DNA of 64,000 nucleotides from Methanobacterium paludis. Lineage in GTDB: Archaea; Methanobacteriota; Methanobacteria; Methanobacteriales; Methanobacteriaceae. The stretch is taken from positions 1,376,001-1,440,000 of the forward strand of contig NC_015574.1 in assembly GCF_000214725.1 (NCBI RefSeq), given 5' to 3'. How positions within the stretch are numbered: position 1 is the first letter of the stretch; the number at the start of each line of letters is the position of its first letter. The position numbers and the translations under genes were made by a program. Below are positions 17,490-27,400 of the stretch, piece after piece. The notes beneath the pieces were generated by a model, which saw only the letters and a list, made by a program, of their open reading frames with translations, searched no databases and was not told the origin of the DNA.

Positions 17490-19187
17490 TCAGTTGCTTT
17501 TAAATTCAACTTCAAATGCCACAACAGGATATTCAAGCTCAAAGTTGGTTATAACCTTCGGATTGACCTCTCCGAAAAATCCTGTAATGGAACCGTTTGC
17601 AGAGATCTCGGAAAGATTTTTCTCGTCCAGTTCTTTGTTATGGATTCCCCTGATACTTGCACATCTTCCACTTATAAATGAAGGATGATCAACAGGTTCT
17701 ATTTCCATTTTAAGTCCCAGATTTACAACCAGAGCATCAGCAATAGATTTTATTTCTGTGAAATTTGCACTTGAATGCACCACAGCCCCTGCAAGCTTTT
17801 TAACGACTTTTGTGTACGTTTCAGCATTTCCATCCAGATATACAACATCCCCAATCTCAAAAATCTTTTGAGGAAGTTCTTCATGTTTATTATCCTCCAG
17901 AAACTCCATTAAACCATTTAATAGGCTTTTTCTTATCATGGTTCTGTCCTGGGATATTGGCTGGGCCACCATCACCCTTTCATCTTCTGGAAGTCCCATA
18001 TATTCGTAGTGATGTTCCTCGTTGGTCAACATCAGACTCATAAATTCGTTGAAGCCCATACCTATCATGATTTCCCGTACTTTGTTTTCAAAAGCATTTG
18101 CTTTATTTTCATTGGCTATGGTTGCAATATCTGGAAGTTCTGACCCGATCTTTCGAAATCCGTAGCCAATTGCAATATTTTCAATGACATCAACCTCATG
18201 TAAGATGTCTATTCTGTAGGCAGGGACAAGAACATGGATTTTATCCTCATCTTCAGCTTTGGCATCAAGTCTGACACGGCGAAGCATTTTTACAACGTCA
18301 GAAGCTGTAAGATCCTCACCTATCAATCTTTCTGCATTTTTAACACTTACGTAGATTTCTTTTGGAGTGAGATCCGGTGTTTGAACCTTATGATCCTCAT
18401 ATATAACATCCACAGTTTTTATTTTACCCCCAACTTCTGCAAAGGATGTTGCAATGATGTTGAGTGCGTTGTTTACAGCCCTTTCATCAGTTCCAGTTAC
18501 ATCAATCAAAACGTTTTTAGTGTCTTGTGAAAGTTTTGTAAGGTCACCATTTATTATAGGTGGCATTGAAAGTACATTACCCTCAGAATCAACTATGAGG
18601 GGATATTTATCGAATTTCTGAAGTAATCTTGCGTATTTAACTCCTTTTTTGTGGCTATTGAGTATCTCACGCAGTGTCATCTTCTCAGTCATTTCAAGGG
18701 CCACAAATGATTCTTTATCAGGGTCTGCAGCTTTGTAGAAGAAAGGAGGTTTTAAAACATCCAGGTTATGAATTCCAATTGCAACCTTCTTCCTGTCCCT
18801 TCCAAGAACCCAGTGAAGGTCCTCCTGGAAGTCCATAAGCTGCCTGAGCTTTTCTTCAGTTATTTCAATATCTTCAACTACACAACAGACCGTGTAAGGT
18901 CTTATATTTTCAAGTTCAGGGTCCACAGTCATGCTCATGCCTGAAGGTGAAGTACTGTATTCAGGCATTCCTCCATCTATATCAAGGAATCCTTTAAGAG
19001 TTCTTGCTATTCCCTCCACACTGTAGTGGTCTGGTCTGTTAGGGAAAAACTCAACCTTCAATTCTTCATCACCGTAATCTTCTATGTCACTTCCAATCAT
19101 TGGAAGCATATTTATAAGCTCTTCTTTTGGAATTTCTCTTCCTAAAATTTCGTTAAGATCCTTATAGGTAAAGTTTATAACTGGCAT
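17490..19187 (-). CDS. pheT: Phenylalanyl-tRNA synthetase beta subunit PheT
   Basis: A 565-residue archaeal/eukaryotic-type beta subunit, shorter than the bacterial form because it lacks the tRNA-binding OB and anticodon domains. It pairs with PheS to charge tRNA-Phe. The N-terminal segment (MPVINFTYKDLNEILG), the B3/B4 editing region (~90-270), the B5 domain (~275-350) and the catalytic-like core with GFNEFMSLMLTNEEH and a C-terminal GFFGEVNPKVITNF are visible. GGAGATTGAA precedes the ATG. pheS is not adjacent, which is usual in this group. Confidence 0.95.
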   Translation of the reverse strand: MPVINFTYKDLNEILGREIPKEELINMLPMIGSDIEDYGDEELKVEFFPNRPDHYSVEGIARTLKGFLDIDGGMPEYSTSPSGMSMTVDPELENIRPYTVCCVVEDIEITEEKLRQLMDFQEDLHWVLGRDRKKVAIGIHNLDVLKPPFFYKAADPDKESFVALEMTEKMTLREILNSHKKGVKYARLLQKFDKYPLIVDSEGNVLSMPPIINGDLTKLSQDTKNVLIDVTGTDERAVNNALNIIATSFAEVGGKIKTVDVIYEDHKVQTPDLTPKEIYVSVKNAERLIGEDLTASDVVKMLRRVRLDAKAEDEDKIHVLVPAYRIDILHEVDVIENIAIGYGFRKIGSELPDIATIANENKANAFENKVREIMIGMGFNEFMSLMLTNEEHHYEYMGLPEDERVMVAQPISQDRTMIRKSLLNGLMEFLEDNKHEELPQKIFEIGDVVYLDGNAETYTKVVKKLAGAVVHSSANFTEIKSIADALVVNLGLKMEIEPVDHPSFISGRCASIRGIHNKELDEKNLSEISANGSITGFFGEVNPKVITNFELEYPVVAFEVEFKSN

Positions 19188-19446
19188 TTCAATCTCCTAC
19201 TTCAATTGAAAAATTAAATTGATAAAAATTGTCTTTTTGTTTAATTTAGTTTAATTAACTATTTTGAATATCTATTTTGATATTATAAAAAATGATCCCA
19301 AATAAGAGTATTGAATAAAAATTTAGAATCATTTTAATACCTTAAAACAATTATCAGATTGAAAATTTCTATAAAAGTTTCCACCTTACAGATTTATAAC
19401 ATATATAAAATAATTTTCATTGTAGTAAAACCTACAACTCTAAAGA

Positions 19447-21048
19447 TTATTGGACTTTACAAATTATAAAGTAATTATTTTCATATACAACCGTCATATA
19501 ACTAGGAAGTATGTTATTGATATTAGATGAAATATCTTCACTGTAATAAAACAGCTTATAAAATTTGCCATCATATTCTACTTTATAAAGTGTTCCGTTA
19601 TCTGAATTAAAGGATAGTCTTTTATCCAAAACAACATAACCAATTTTATTTTTTTCAAAGAAAGATTCAGAAAGGTTTTTATTGAAATATTTAAATTTTG
19701 TATCACTAGCAAGAGACATTCCAGTCTGGGAAGTTACATAGGTGAGTGGAAAAAGATCATTGGACAGTATACTTTTATTTTTGTCACCGTTTTCATTGAA
19801 CCAATTTACAAGATCCTCCTCTGAAGAAGAGGGTGGTGCAATCTGAAATGAGCCATATTGATTTGTAATTTCAAAAGAACTTATTAATGGATTTTCTACA
19901 GTCAAAACTCCATCAAATGTGGCCAATACAAAAATTGATATTAAAAATGCAGTTCTGAAGTTTTTGGAAGAGAATCTTTTGTAATCCTTGAGTTTATGGT
20001 AAACACTGCTTATACCAAAACCTCCCAGAATGGAAACAGGGATTAGAAGATAGACCAGTAAACGATAGGATATGCTGTTTATACCGTTTATACCAAATAT
20101 GTATGCATTGATCAATAGAATAATTGTAAAAATCCATGTAAGGATAACTATATCTCTTTTTTGTCTTCTTTTAATTGCAGCAACGGCCCCAATTAAACCA
20201 AATATCAAAGTTAAAACACCAAGATTTCCATAGCTTGATATTTTTAAAGGTTGACTAGAAGCAACAGACGAAGTGGAAAATGCTTCTTGAACTCCGTGGT
20301 TTAAAATGTTGGAGAAAATATTTGTTAACCCTGGAATTAGTCCTAATAGAAATATCAGTAAAGTTAGGATAAGTAGGATTAAGGGAATGACAAGAAATAC
20401 ACCATAATTTTTAAAACTATGAATATTTCTGTAAAAAATCAATTCAACCACTGTAATTGCAGATATTACTAAAAATAAGATTAAAGGAGCACTTTGATGG
20501 ATTAAAAGGATGATTATCAACAAAGATCCTGCCAGGACTGAATACTTGAGTGATTTTTCTTTTAAGGAATGATAATAGAAATAAACTGCTAAAGGAAAAA
20601 ATATTAACGCCAAATTTTCTGGCAGGGGAAAAATGAGACGATTTCCTAGAAGCAAACTGGATAAAATCAAAAAGCCCGTGGATATTCCTGCAATGGTTCC
20701 ATAAAATTTGCGACTTACATAAGAAACTGCCAGTACAATGAACATAACTAAAAATGGTTGAATAAACCTGGCAACCTGGAATAGATCAGCTTTTGTTACC
20801 ATACCTATTGAAGCTATTAAAAAGTCAAAAAGCGGAGGATAACTTATTTTTTGACCCAAAGGTGCGTTTAATAATGGATTTGTTAAAACAAATCCATATT
20901 GTGCATAAACTTGAGCATATTGTACTTGGTAAATTGCATCCCAGCTTAAAGGCCATTGATATTTCAAAGTTGGAATCAAGACCAAAAAAAATGCTATTAC
21001 AGCAGGTATAATAAAAATCAAACTTTTGAACTTTTTGGTAATTTCCAT
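19447..21048 (-). CDS. Multi-pass membrane protein, GT-C glycosyltransferase-like
   Basis: A 533-residue protein with a dozen or so hydrophobic helices over the first ~370 residues and a soluble C-terminal domain (~390-533). The first extracytoplasmic loop carries WDAIYQVQYAQVYAQYG, with an Asp placed like the catalytic loop Asp of GT-C enzymes that use lipid-linked sugars, followed by PLGQKISYPPLF as in such proteins. I infer transfer of a sugar onto a surface acceptor, but neither donor nor acceptor can be told. The gene diverges from a second GT-C-like gene at 21325, so the two may work on the same pathway. Confidence 0.7.
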   Translation of the reverse strand: MEITKKFKSLIFIIPAVIAFFLVLIPTLKYQWPLSWDAIYQVQYAQVYAQYGFVLTNPLLNAPLGQKISYPPLFDFLIASIGMVTKADLFQVARFIQPFLVMFIVLAVSYVSRKFYGTIAGISTGFLILSSLLLGNRLIFPLPENLALIFFPLAVYFYYHSLKEKSLKYSVLAGSLLIIILLIHQSAPLILFLVISAITVVELIFYRNIHSFKNYGVFLVIPLILLILTLLIFLLGLIPGLTNIFSNILNHGVQEAFSTSSVASSQPLKISSYGNLGVLTLIFGLIGAVAAIKRRQKRDIVILTWIFTIILLINAYIFGINGINSISYRLLVYLLIPVSILGGFGISSVYHKLKDYKRFSSKNFRTAFLISIFVLATFDGVLTVENPLISSFEITNQYGSFQIAPPSSSEEDLVNWFNENGDKNKSILSNDLFPLTYVTSQTGMSLASDTKFKYFNKNLSESFFEKNKIGYVVLDKRLSFNSDNGTLYKVEYDGKFYKLFYYSEDISSNINNILPSYMTVVYENNYFIICKVQ

Positions 21049-21290
21049 TTTATCACAAATTAATCAATACTGTGGATTTTTAATGAATTTAAGGTAAGGT
21101 AAACATAGTTCATATTACGTTATAAATACTTTGCGTCAGTCATAAAATAAGTATTCTACGTAATTGATAAAAATGAATTAATTATATGTAGCCCATATGG
21201 GAACTCTTTTACAAAAACTCCTTAAAATTCCATTTAAAACTTAAAATTAATTATAAAAATTCAAATTATAAATTACTTCAGATACACTAA

Positions 21291-21300
21291 GTTTAAATAT
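21291..21300 (+). promoter_or_regulatory. TATA box of the gene at 21325
   Basis: TTTAAATATA is centred about 29 nt before the ATG at 21325, and no ribosome-binding site is seen between them. The transcript probably starts at or very near the start codon (leaderless). Confidence 0.5.
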
Positions 21301-21324
21301 AGTTAATTTCTTATATAATCGCCT

Positions 21325-22992
21325 ATGGAGCTTTATAGAGAGTTTATACATAAATTAAGCACAAAACTTAATAAAAACTGGCCACTATTTATAGCTTTAT
21401 CCATATTCTGGATTACCATTATATTGTTATCTGTTATTTCTCTTAAAATGAATCACGGCCATTTTGTTTACGGTCTTGATGATGCGTATATACACATGTC
21501 AATTGCGAAAAATTTTGCAATTCATGGTGTTTGGGGTGTAACTGAATATGGATTCACTTCTTCTTCATCTTCTCTTCTATGGACTCTTATAATATCTGTT
21601 ATTTACTATTTAACAGGTGTAAATAATTTAATTCCTTTCATAGTAAACATTATTCTAGGCTCACTCACGATCTGTATAGTTTACTATATCCTTAAATCCC
21701 TAAAAATTCGCCCTATTTATACTTTAATAGTTTTACTTGGCATTATATTTTTTGCACCGATCCCCTACCTGATCTTTATTGGAATGGAACACATTCTACA
21801 AATAATTTTGGTAACTTCCTACCTTTATCTTTCAGTTCAAATTTTAACAAATTCAAACTCGAAACCTTTAAATGATTACTTATTATTACTATTAACGGTT
21901 CCTTTAGCATTGGTTCGCTATGAAAGTTTATTCCTAATTGTTATTGTAGCATTTTTATTTATTTTAAAAAGAAGATTCAAATATGCTTTTCTAATTGTAG
22001 GATTTGCAGTTCTTCCTTTAGCAATATATGGGCTAATTTCAGTTTTAAATGGATGGTCTTTTCTACCAAATTCCTTAATAATCAAAAGTTCAATAATCAA
22101 AAGTTCCATTAATACCATATCTAATACTGCTCCTGATTTAACTAAATCTTACTCTAATTATATCCCCAAAACAATCACCAGTCTTATAACTTATTCAATG
22201 GCAATTATCTCTGCTATTCTTTTCTTAACACTCGCCACATTCCGTTTTAAGAAAAGCAAAACCATATGGGAAGTCCCAACTCTTTGGTTGGTAATCACAG
22301 GAACATTGATGTTTATACAACTTATATTTGTTAACAATGACTGGATGTTGAGATACACAGCTTATTTAGTGGTTTTAGGATTAATAGCAATAACATTAGG
22401 AGTATCCGATTACATACCAGAAAAATTATATTTCAAATTTAACAAGAAATCTATGACCAAATATTTAGGAATTATCCTACTTCTAATCCTTTTATTATCG
22501 CCATTTGCAATTAAAATGTATGATCTAGCAATCACACCACAAGCCACAAATAACATTTATGAGCAGCAGTACCAAATGGCTTTATTTTTAAAAGAATACT
22601 ATCCAAATGAGTCAGTTGCAGCAAATGATATTGGGCTCATTAACTATGATACAAATATTAAATGTTTGGATTTAGTGGGTTTAAGTAGTAATGATATAGC
22701 ACAGGCACATGAAAACGATACTTTTGATGCAAGCGAAGTGTATAAACTAGCCAACCAGCATGATGTTAAAATAGCCATAATTTATGATGAATGGTGGACT
22801 GGAGATGTACCTTCAAGTTGGATCAAAGTTGGGGAATGGACAACTCCTCATAATGTAATTTTGGGAGGCAGTACAGTTTCATTCTATGCAACTTCCCCAC
22901 AGTATGAAAATGAGTTAATCCAAAATCTAAAATCATTCTCTCCTAAATTACCAGAGGATATTGAACAAAATGGTCTTTACACAAACAGTTAA
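21325..22992 (+). CDS. Multi-pass membrane protein, GT-C glycosyltransferase-like
   Basis: A 555-residue protein with an N-terminal membrane helix (~20-42), then a loop with YGLDDAYIHMSIAKNFAIHGVWG, whose Asp-Asp pair is typical of GT-C enzymes, and about nine more hydrophobic helices to ~400. The C-terminal ~140 residues form a soluble domain containing NDIGLINYDTN and DLVGLSSNDIA, a segment shared by many archaeal and bacterial proteins of this architecture. It probably moves a sugar from a polyprenyl carrier at the cell surface. Codon use and AT content match its neighbours. The promoter sits close enough to make the mRNA leaderless. Confidence 0.75.
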   Translation: MELYREFIHKLSTKLNKNWPLFIALSIFWITIILLSVISLKMNHGHFVYGLDDAYIHMSIAKNFAIHGVWGVTEYGFTSSSSSLLWTLIISVIYYLTGVNNLIPFIVNIILGSLTICIVYYILKSLKIRPIYTLIVLLGIIFFAPIPYLIFIGMEHILQIILVTSYLYLSVQILTNSNSKPLNDYLLLLLTVPLALVRYESLFLIVIVAFLFILKRRFKYAFLIVGFAVLPLAIYGLISVLNGWSFLPNSLIIKSSIIKSSINTISNTAPDLTKSYSNYIPKTITSLITYSMAIISAILFLTLATFRFKKSKTIWEVPTLWLVITGTLMFIQLIFVNNDWMLRYTAYLVVLGLIAITLGVSDYIPEKLYFKFNKKSMTKYLGIILLLILLLSPFAIKMYDLAITPQATNNIYEQQYQMALFLKEYYPNESVAANDIGLINYDTNIKCLDLVGLSSNDIAQAHENDTFDASEVYKLANQHDVKIAIIYDEWWTGDVPSSWIKVGEWTTPHNVILGGSTVSFYATSPQYENELIQNLKSFSPKLPEDIEQNGLYTNS

Positions 22993-23483
22993 ATTACCAA
23001 TGTTTGAGGTTCCCCTGATATTTGGTGATTAACTTATAGTTTTACCATATCCTTTAATTTAAACCCCTCTTTATACATATAAAACAACCATAAAACATCT
23101 TTATATACATATTATGGATTATTGTTCCATATTTTTTACATATATCTTGAATGATCGAATGTTGTTGATCAATTTCTGGATTTAATCCTGTATTCTTCTT
23201 TAAAAATTATTTTAAATTCAATTGTACTCTTCTTACAGTATTTCTTTTTACTTAATACAAGGCTGTCCCATAGTCCCGAATTTACAAAAAAATAAGGCAA
23301 ATAAAGCTTTAAATTCAAAAATAAGCAAAATTATAAATGTCAAACGTAATCATAAGACAGCCTCAATATTTAACTAAAAAACTAAAAATTTAGTTAGTTT
23401 CAATAATTGAAAATTTTAGGAAAGGATGTTTGAGATCTAAAAAAAAAGAAAATTTAAATAAAAAATTGGATTAATGATACATT
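22993..23483. other. Intergenic region containing a MITE-like element
   Basis: Convergent gene ends leave ~490 bp. A short inverted-repeat element occupies 23261-23363; the rest is AT-rich with no open frame. Confidence 0.45.
23261..23363. mobile_element. MITE-like inverted-repeat element or IS remnant
   Basis: About 103 bp bounded by GGCTGTCCCATAG on the left and its imperfect inverse (CATAAGACAGCC) on the right. GGCTGTC...GACAGCC ends are typical of IS4/IS5-like transposon termini. There is no internal coding capacity and no clear target-site duplication. Confidence 0.5.
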
Positions 23484-23852
23484 TTATCCCAGAGATCCTG
23501 CAGACAGGATCAAGATAAAGAATATTGACTCTATTACGAAGTGCAGACATCTATGGTAAAGAGGTTTCAATTCAAGCCCTGAAAACTCGTGGTAAAGATC
23601 TATAACCATATGAATTGCAGCACCGAGTATTCCAATTTCAAGCGAGAAAAACACAATTGAAAGCACAATACAGTGAAATACAGCTTCCAGAGCCTCGTGA
23701 ACTATCCACATCCTTATGTTGGAAACAACGGTTTTCTTAACCAGCCCTGCAAGTACTATATAAAAATCAAAAAATACATTCCACATTATCCTGCTGTGTA
23801 CTTCGTCGCTTATTGCAAGAACAACTGCTATGTAAAACCACAAGATTTCCAT
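23484..23852 (-). CDS. Small membrane protein of unknown function
   Basis: A 122-residue protein with three to four hydrophobic segments and several histidines placed at membrane borders (IVHEALEAVFHC, GAAIHMVIDLYHEFSG, YHRCLHFVIES). The His/Glu distribution could bind a metal or act in a small integral-membrane enzyme, but I do not recognise a characterised family. A GGTGAT ribosome-binding site 6 nt before the ATG supports the start. It is monocistronic. Confidence 0.65.
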   Translation of the reverse strand: MEILWFYIAVVLAISDEVHSRIMWNVFFDFYIVLAGLVKKTVVSNIRMWIVHEALEAVFHCIVLSIVFFSLEIGILGAAIHMVIDLYHEFSGLELKPLYHRCLHFVIESIFFILILSAGSLG

Positions 23853-24547
23853 TCGGTATCACCATAAATACATAAACTTTATAGATTTTTATTAGCAACA
23901 AATGATTCAATTTATACAATTATTGTTAAGTATTTACCTTGTTGCTAAGTATGTACCAACTCATTAAATATTCTTTACATATGGAAGTGGTTTTCATCCT
24001 AAAATAAGTTATCGTAAATCTTTCTACACATTATCAGTTTTCTTACAGTATCAATGGATGGGAGGATAATTCTGTAATTATTATGTTAAATAACAGTAAT
24101 TTTTTCTCATTTGTTACAAATTTAACATTTTTATGAAAAAACTTTATTTTTGATAATATCCCAAATTAAGCCATAAAACCACTTTAAATCATTTGTATAT
24201 ACAATAATTTATTTATGGCATCACATTTTCATAATTTTTCCTTTTAAATTTATTTAGATCAACGTAAAAATCAATTATAGCATATAAATATTGCTCTTTT
24301 GAACTTTCAACAAGCCCATGAGTCCACTTAGAAACATATTTATCTGCAGAAATACTATTAAGCATATCCATTAATTTAGAGTATAATATTAAGAACTATA
24401 AAATTGTTAGCAAATGATTTTATCTGTAACATATTTTATCTTAAAACATATAGGATAGTAGTGAATTACTTATCTAAAACCATATAAATTAGTTTATCTT
24501 TATTCTTAAACTTATAATAAGCTTATAATTTAAAAAGGAGAAATGAA
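23853..24547. other. Intergenic region before valS, with a gene remnant
   Basis: About 700 bp. It contains a 52-codon integrase-like fragment on the minus strand (24213-24371), described separately. The valS promoter should lie in the last ~100 bp, and a GGAG ribosome-binding site precedes the ATG. Nothing else recognised. Confidence 0.4.
24213..24371 (-). pseudogene. Fragment resembling the N-terminal core-binding domain of a tyrosine recombinase
   Basis: A 52-codon frame with protein-like composition. The segment DKYVSKWTHGLVESSKEQYLYAIIDFYVDLNKF resembles the SAM-like core-binding domain found near the N-terminus of archaeal integrases (helix, W-T-x-G-L-x-x-S-S-K-x-x-Y-L). Stops close both ends and no catalytic domain follows. 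I infer a leftover of an integrated element beside valS. It could also be an intact very small protein. Confidence 0.4.
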
Positions 24548-27232
24548 ATGACCAAAGACGACATTCCAAAGGACTACGATCACAAAAAAGAGGTTGAATG
24601 GCAAACCCAGTGGCAGAAAGCCAATTTACACAAGTTCACAGGTGATGGAACCAGACCAAGGTACATCATAGACACTCCACCACCATATCCAACAGGTTCA
24701 ATACACATGGGTCACGTCCTTAACTGGGCTTACATAGACATGATAGCACGATACAAACGCATGAACGGATTTGACGTGCTGTTCCCACAGGGATGGGACT
24801 GTCACGGTCTTCCAACTGAGGTTAAAGTGGAAGAAACCCAGGGAATACGAAAAAACGACGTTCCGAGGGATGAATTCAGGAAGATGTGCATAGAACTCAC
24901 ACAGGAGAACATTGCAAAGATGCGAACCCAGATGCAGTCACTGGGATTCTCACAGGATTGGTCAAGGGAATTTGTAACCATGACCCCGGAGTACAAGAGA
25001 AAAACACAGTTATCTTTCCTTAAACTCTATAATCAGGGCCTTATATACAGGGCAGTTCACCCTGTAAACTGGTGTCCTCGCTGCGAAACTGCAATTGCAT
25101 TTGCAGAGGTCGAATACAATGAAAACCAGACCTACCTCAACTACCTCGAATTCCCTGAAACTGATGGGGAGGGAAATGTTCTGATAGCAACAACAAGGCC
25201 AGAACTTCTCTGTGCCTGCGTTGCCGTTGTTGTACATCCTGAAGATGAAAGGTACAAACACCTTGAAGGTAAATACGTAGAACTGCCCTTGTACAAACGT
25301 AACGTTAAGATAATTACAGACAGGGACGTTGATCCTGAATTCGGTACTGGAGCCGTTATGATCTGTACCTTCGGTGATAAAACAGATGTATCATGGGTAA
25401 ACAGGTACGACTTAGATATAATTGAAGGAATTGATGAGCAGGGAGTAATGAAAGAAGTTTCAGGGAAATACACCGGGCTCACAATTCCAGAGTGTAAAAA
25501 AGCCATAATTGAAGACCTTAAATCTGCAGGATACCTCACCAAACAGGAAAAGGTAGACCAGAACGTCGGCCTCTGCTGGAGATGCAAAACACCAATAGAA
25601 ATACTGGTAAAAAAACAGTGGTTCGTGGCAGTAAAAGAGCTTACAAGTCAAATTAAAGAGGCAACAGATGAAATGACCTGGATGCCCGAGCACATGAAAA
25701 CCCGGCTTTTAAACTGGACAGGTTCCATGGACTGGGACTGGTGCATATCCCGTCAGAGACTGTTTGCAACCCCAATACCAATTTGGTACTGTAAAGACTG
25801 TGGAAAAGTGCAGTTACCATCCCCTGAGAACCTTCCAATTGACCCAACAGTTGACAAACCAAAAGAAGCATGTGAATGCGGATGCAGCGAATTTATAGGT
25901 GAAGCCGATGTTCTGGACACATGGATGGACAGTTCCATAACACCCCTTGTGAATGCAGGCTGGCCTGAACCCGACTTCAAAAAATTTTATCCTGCAGATT
26001 TAAGGCCGCAGGGACACGATATCATAAGGACATGGGCATTTTACACAATCTTGCGCTGTAAGGCACTCACAGGTGAAAAACCATTTGAAAGCATAGTTGT
26101 AAACGGTATGGTTTTCGGAGAAGACGGCCATAAAATGAGTAAATCCCTGGGCAACGTCATAGCTCCAGAAGAAGTTATTGAAGAGTACGGTGCAGACGCC
26201 CTGAGACTCTGGGCTGCAAACAGCGTGCCTGGTTCAGATGTTCCATTCGCCTGGAAAGATGTTAAACACGGTTACAAGTTCTTAAGGAAATTCTGGAACG
26301 CCTTCAGGTTCATAAACATGCACATAGCAGAGTTTGAAGTGGAAGGATCCGAAGAAATGATTATAGAAAATCTCAAACCACTTGATAAGTGGGTTCTATC
26401 CAAACTGAACCGTCTGGTGGATGATGTGACTGTCGCACTTGAAACCTACAACTTTGCAGAAGCCAGAAATAGGATACAAGCATTTGTATGGCATGATTTC
26501 TGTGATGAGTACATAGAAGCTGTGAAATACCGTTTATACACAGATTCTGAGGAAATGGCACTCTCAAAAGAGGCAGCTCAGTACACCCTTAAAACAGTCA
26601 TAGAAACCTCCCTGAAAATTATGTCACCTTTGACACCCCACTTCACCGATGAAATTTACCAGTACATAGGTGATGAACGAGATGAGAATGTTAGTATCCA
26701 TACAACATCATGGCCTGCAGTTAAAAAAGATTTAGTTAGTGATGAATCGGAAGAAACTGGTAAAACTGGTGTAACATTAATAGGGGATGTAAGGAGATTT
26801 AAATCATCTTCTGGAATGCCGTTGAACACTCCAATAAAATCCACAACCATTTATACATCCAAAAAGGAGTTATATGATAAATTAAGTGGTTTAAAAGAGG
26901 ATATAATGGGTACAATGAGGATTAAAGACCTTAAAATAGAGATGGGAAAACCTGATGTCCAGGAAAAGGTTGTTGAATTAGAACCAGTTATGGCAAAGAT
27001 AGGGCCGGAATTTAGAGGAGATGCTCCTAAAATCGTCAAATATTTACAGTCTGCTGATCCGCAGGAGGTTGCAGAGGTCCTTGATAGGGATGGTCAGATT
27101 TCAATTGAAGGTTCTGTTTTGACATGGGATTACATAGAATCCAGAAAAGAAGTTATTGGGCGAACCGGTGAAAAAGTTGAAATACTGCAGTCAGAGGAAC
27201 TTGATGCAGTGCTGGAAGTAGTAAGAAACTGA
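24548..27232 (+). CDS. valS: Valyl-tRNA synthetase
   Basis: An 894-residue class I synthetase of the archaeal ValS type. The nucleotide-binding HIGH motif appears as HMGH at 53-56 within PPPYPTGSIHMGHVLNW, and KMSKS is at about 529-533 (DGHKMSKSLGN). Between them lies the editing (CP1) domain with TTRPELLCACVAV. The QGWDCHGLPTEVKVEE block separates it from IleS and LeuS. A C-terminal anticodon-binding domain (~630-780) and a short tail complete it. Length is typical. GGAG precedes the ATG. The gene stands alone, upstream of aroA. Confidence 0.95.
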   Translation: MTKDDIPKDYDHKKEVEWQTQWQKANLHKFTGDGTRPRYIIDTPPPYPTGSIHMGHVLNWAYIDMIARYKRMNGFDVLFPQGWDCHGLPTEVKVEETQGIRKNDVPRDEFRKMCIELTQENIAKMRTQMQSLGFSQDWSREFVTMTPEYKRKTQLSFLKLYNQGLIYRAVHPVNWCPRCETAIAFAEVEYNENQTYLNYLEFPETDGEGNVLIATTRPELLCACVAVVVHPEDERYKHLEGKYVELPLYKRNVKIITDRDVDPEFGTGAVMICTFGDKTDVSWVNRYDLDIIEGIDEQGVMKEVSGKYTGLTIPECKKAIIEDLKSAGYLTKQEKVDQNVGLCWRCKTPIEILVKKQWFVAVKELTSQIKEATDEMTWMPEHMKTRLLNWTGSMDWDWCISRQRLFATPIPIWYCKDCGKVQLPSPENLPIDPTVDKPKEACECGCSEFIGEADVLDTWMDSSITPLVNAGWPEPDFKKFYPADLRPQGHDIIRTWAFYTILRCKALTGEKPFESIVVNGMVFGEDGHKMSKSLGNVIAPEEVIEEYGADALRLWAANSVPGSDVPFAWKDVKHGYKFLRKFWNAFRFINMHIAEFEVEGSEEMIIENLKPLDKWVLSKLNRLVDDVTVALETYNFAEARNRIQAFVWHDFCDEYIEAVKYRLYTDSEEMALSKEAAQYTLKTVIETSLKIMSPLTPHFTDEIYQYIGDERDENVSIHTTSWPAVKKDLVSDESEETGKTGVTLIGDVRRFKSSSGMPLNTPIKSTTIYTSKKELYDKLSGLKEDIMGTMRIKDLKIEMGKPDVQEKVVELEPVMAKIGPEFRGDAPKIVKYLQSADPQEVAEVLDRDGQISIEGSVLTWDYIESRKEVIGRTGEKVEILQSEELDAVLEVVRN

Positions 27233-27400
27233 TTTATTTGAGTTAATTAAGTAAAAGAGTTTAAGTAACTTGATTATATCGGAGTAAAAGTTGAGCTAAA
27301 AACTGAATCTAGGCAAAAAATTGAGTAAAAGCGGGGTTGTATTTAAGTAAAAACCGGATTACCCGATCAAAACAGTGTTATCATAGGAGATAGTGATTCA

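Noticed and set aside
25141..26039. Long antisense frames inside valS
   Set aside because: Mirror frames of a conserved gene; no ribosome-binding sites or family likeness.
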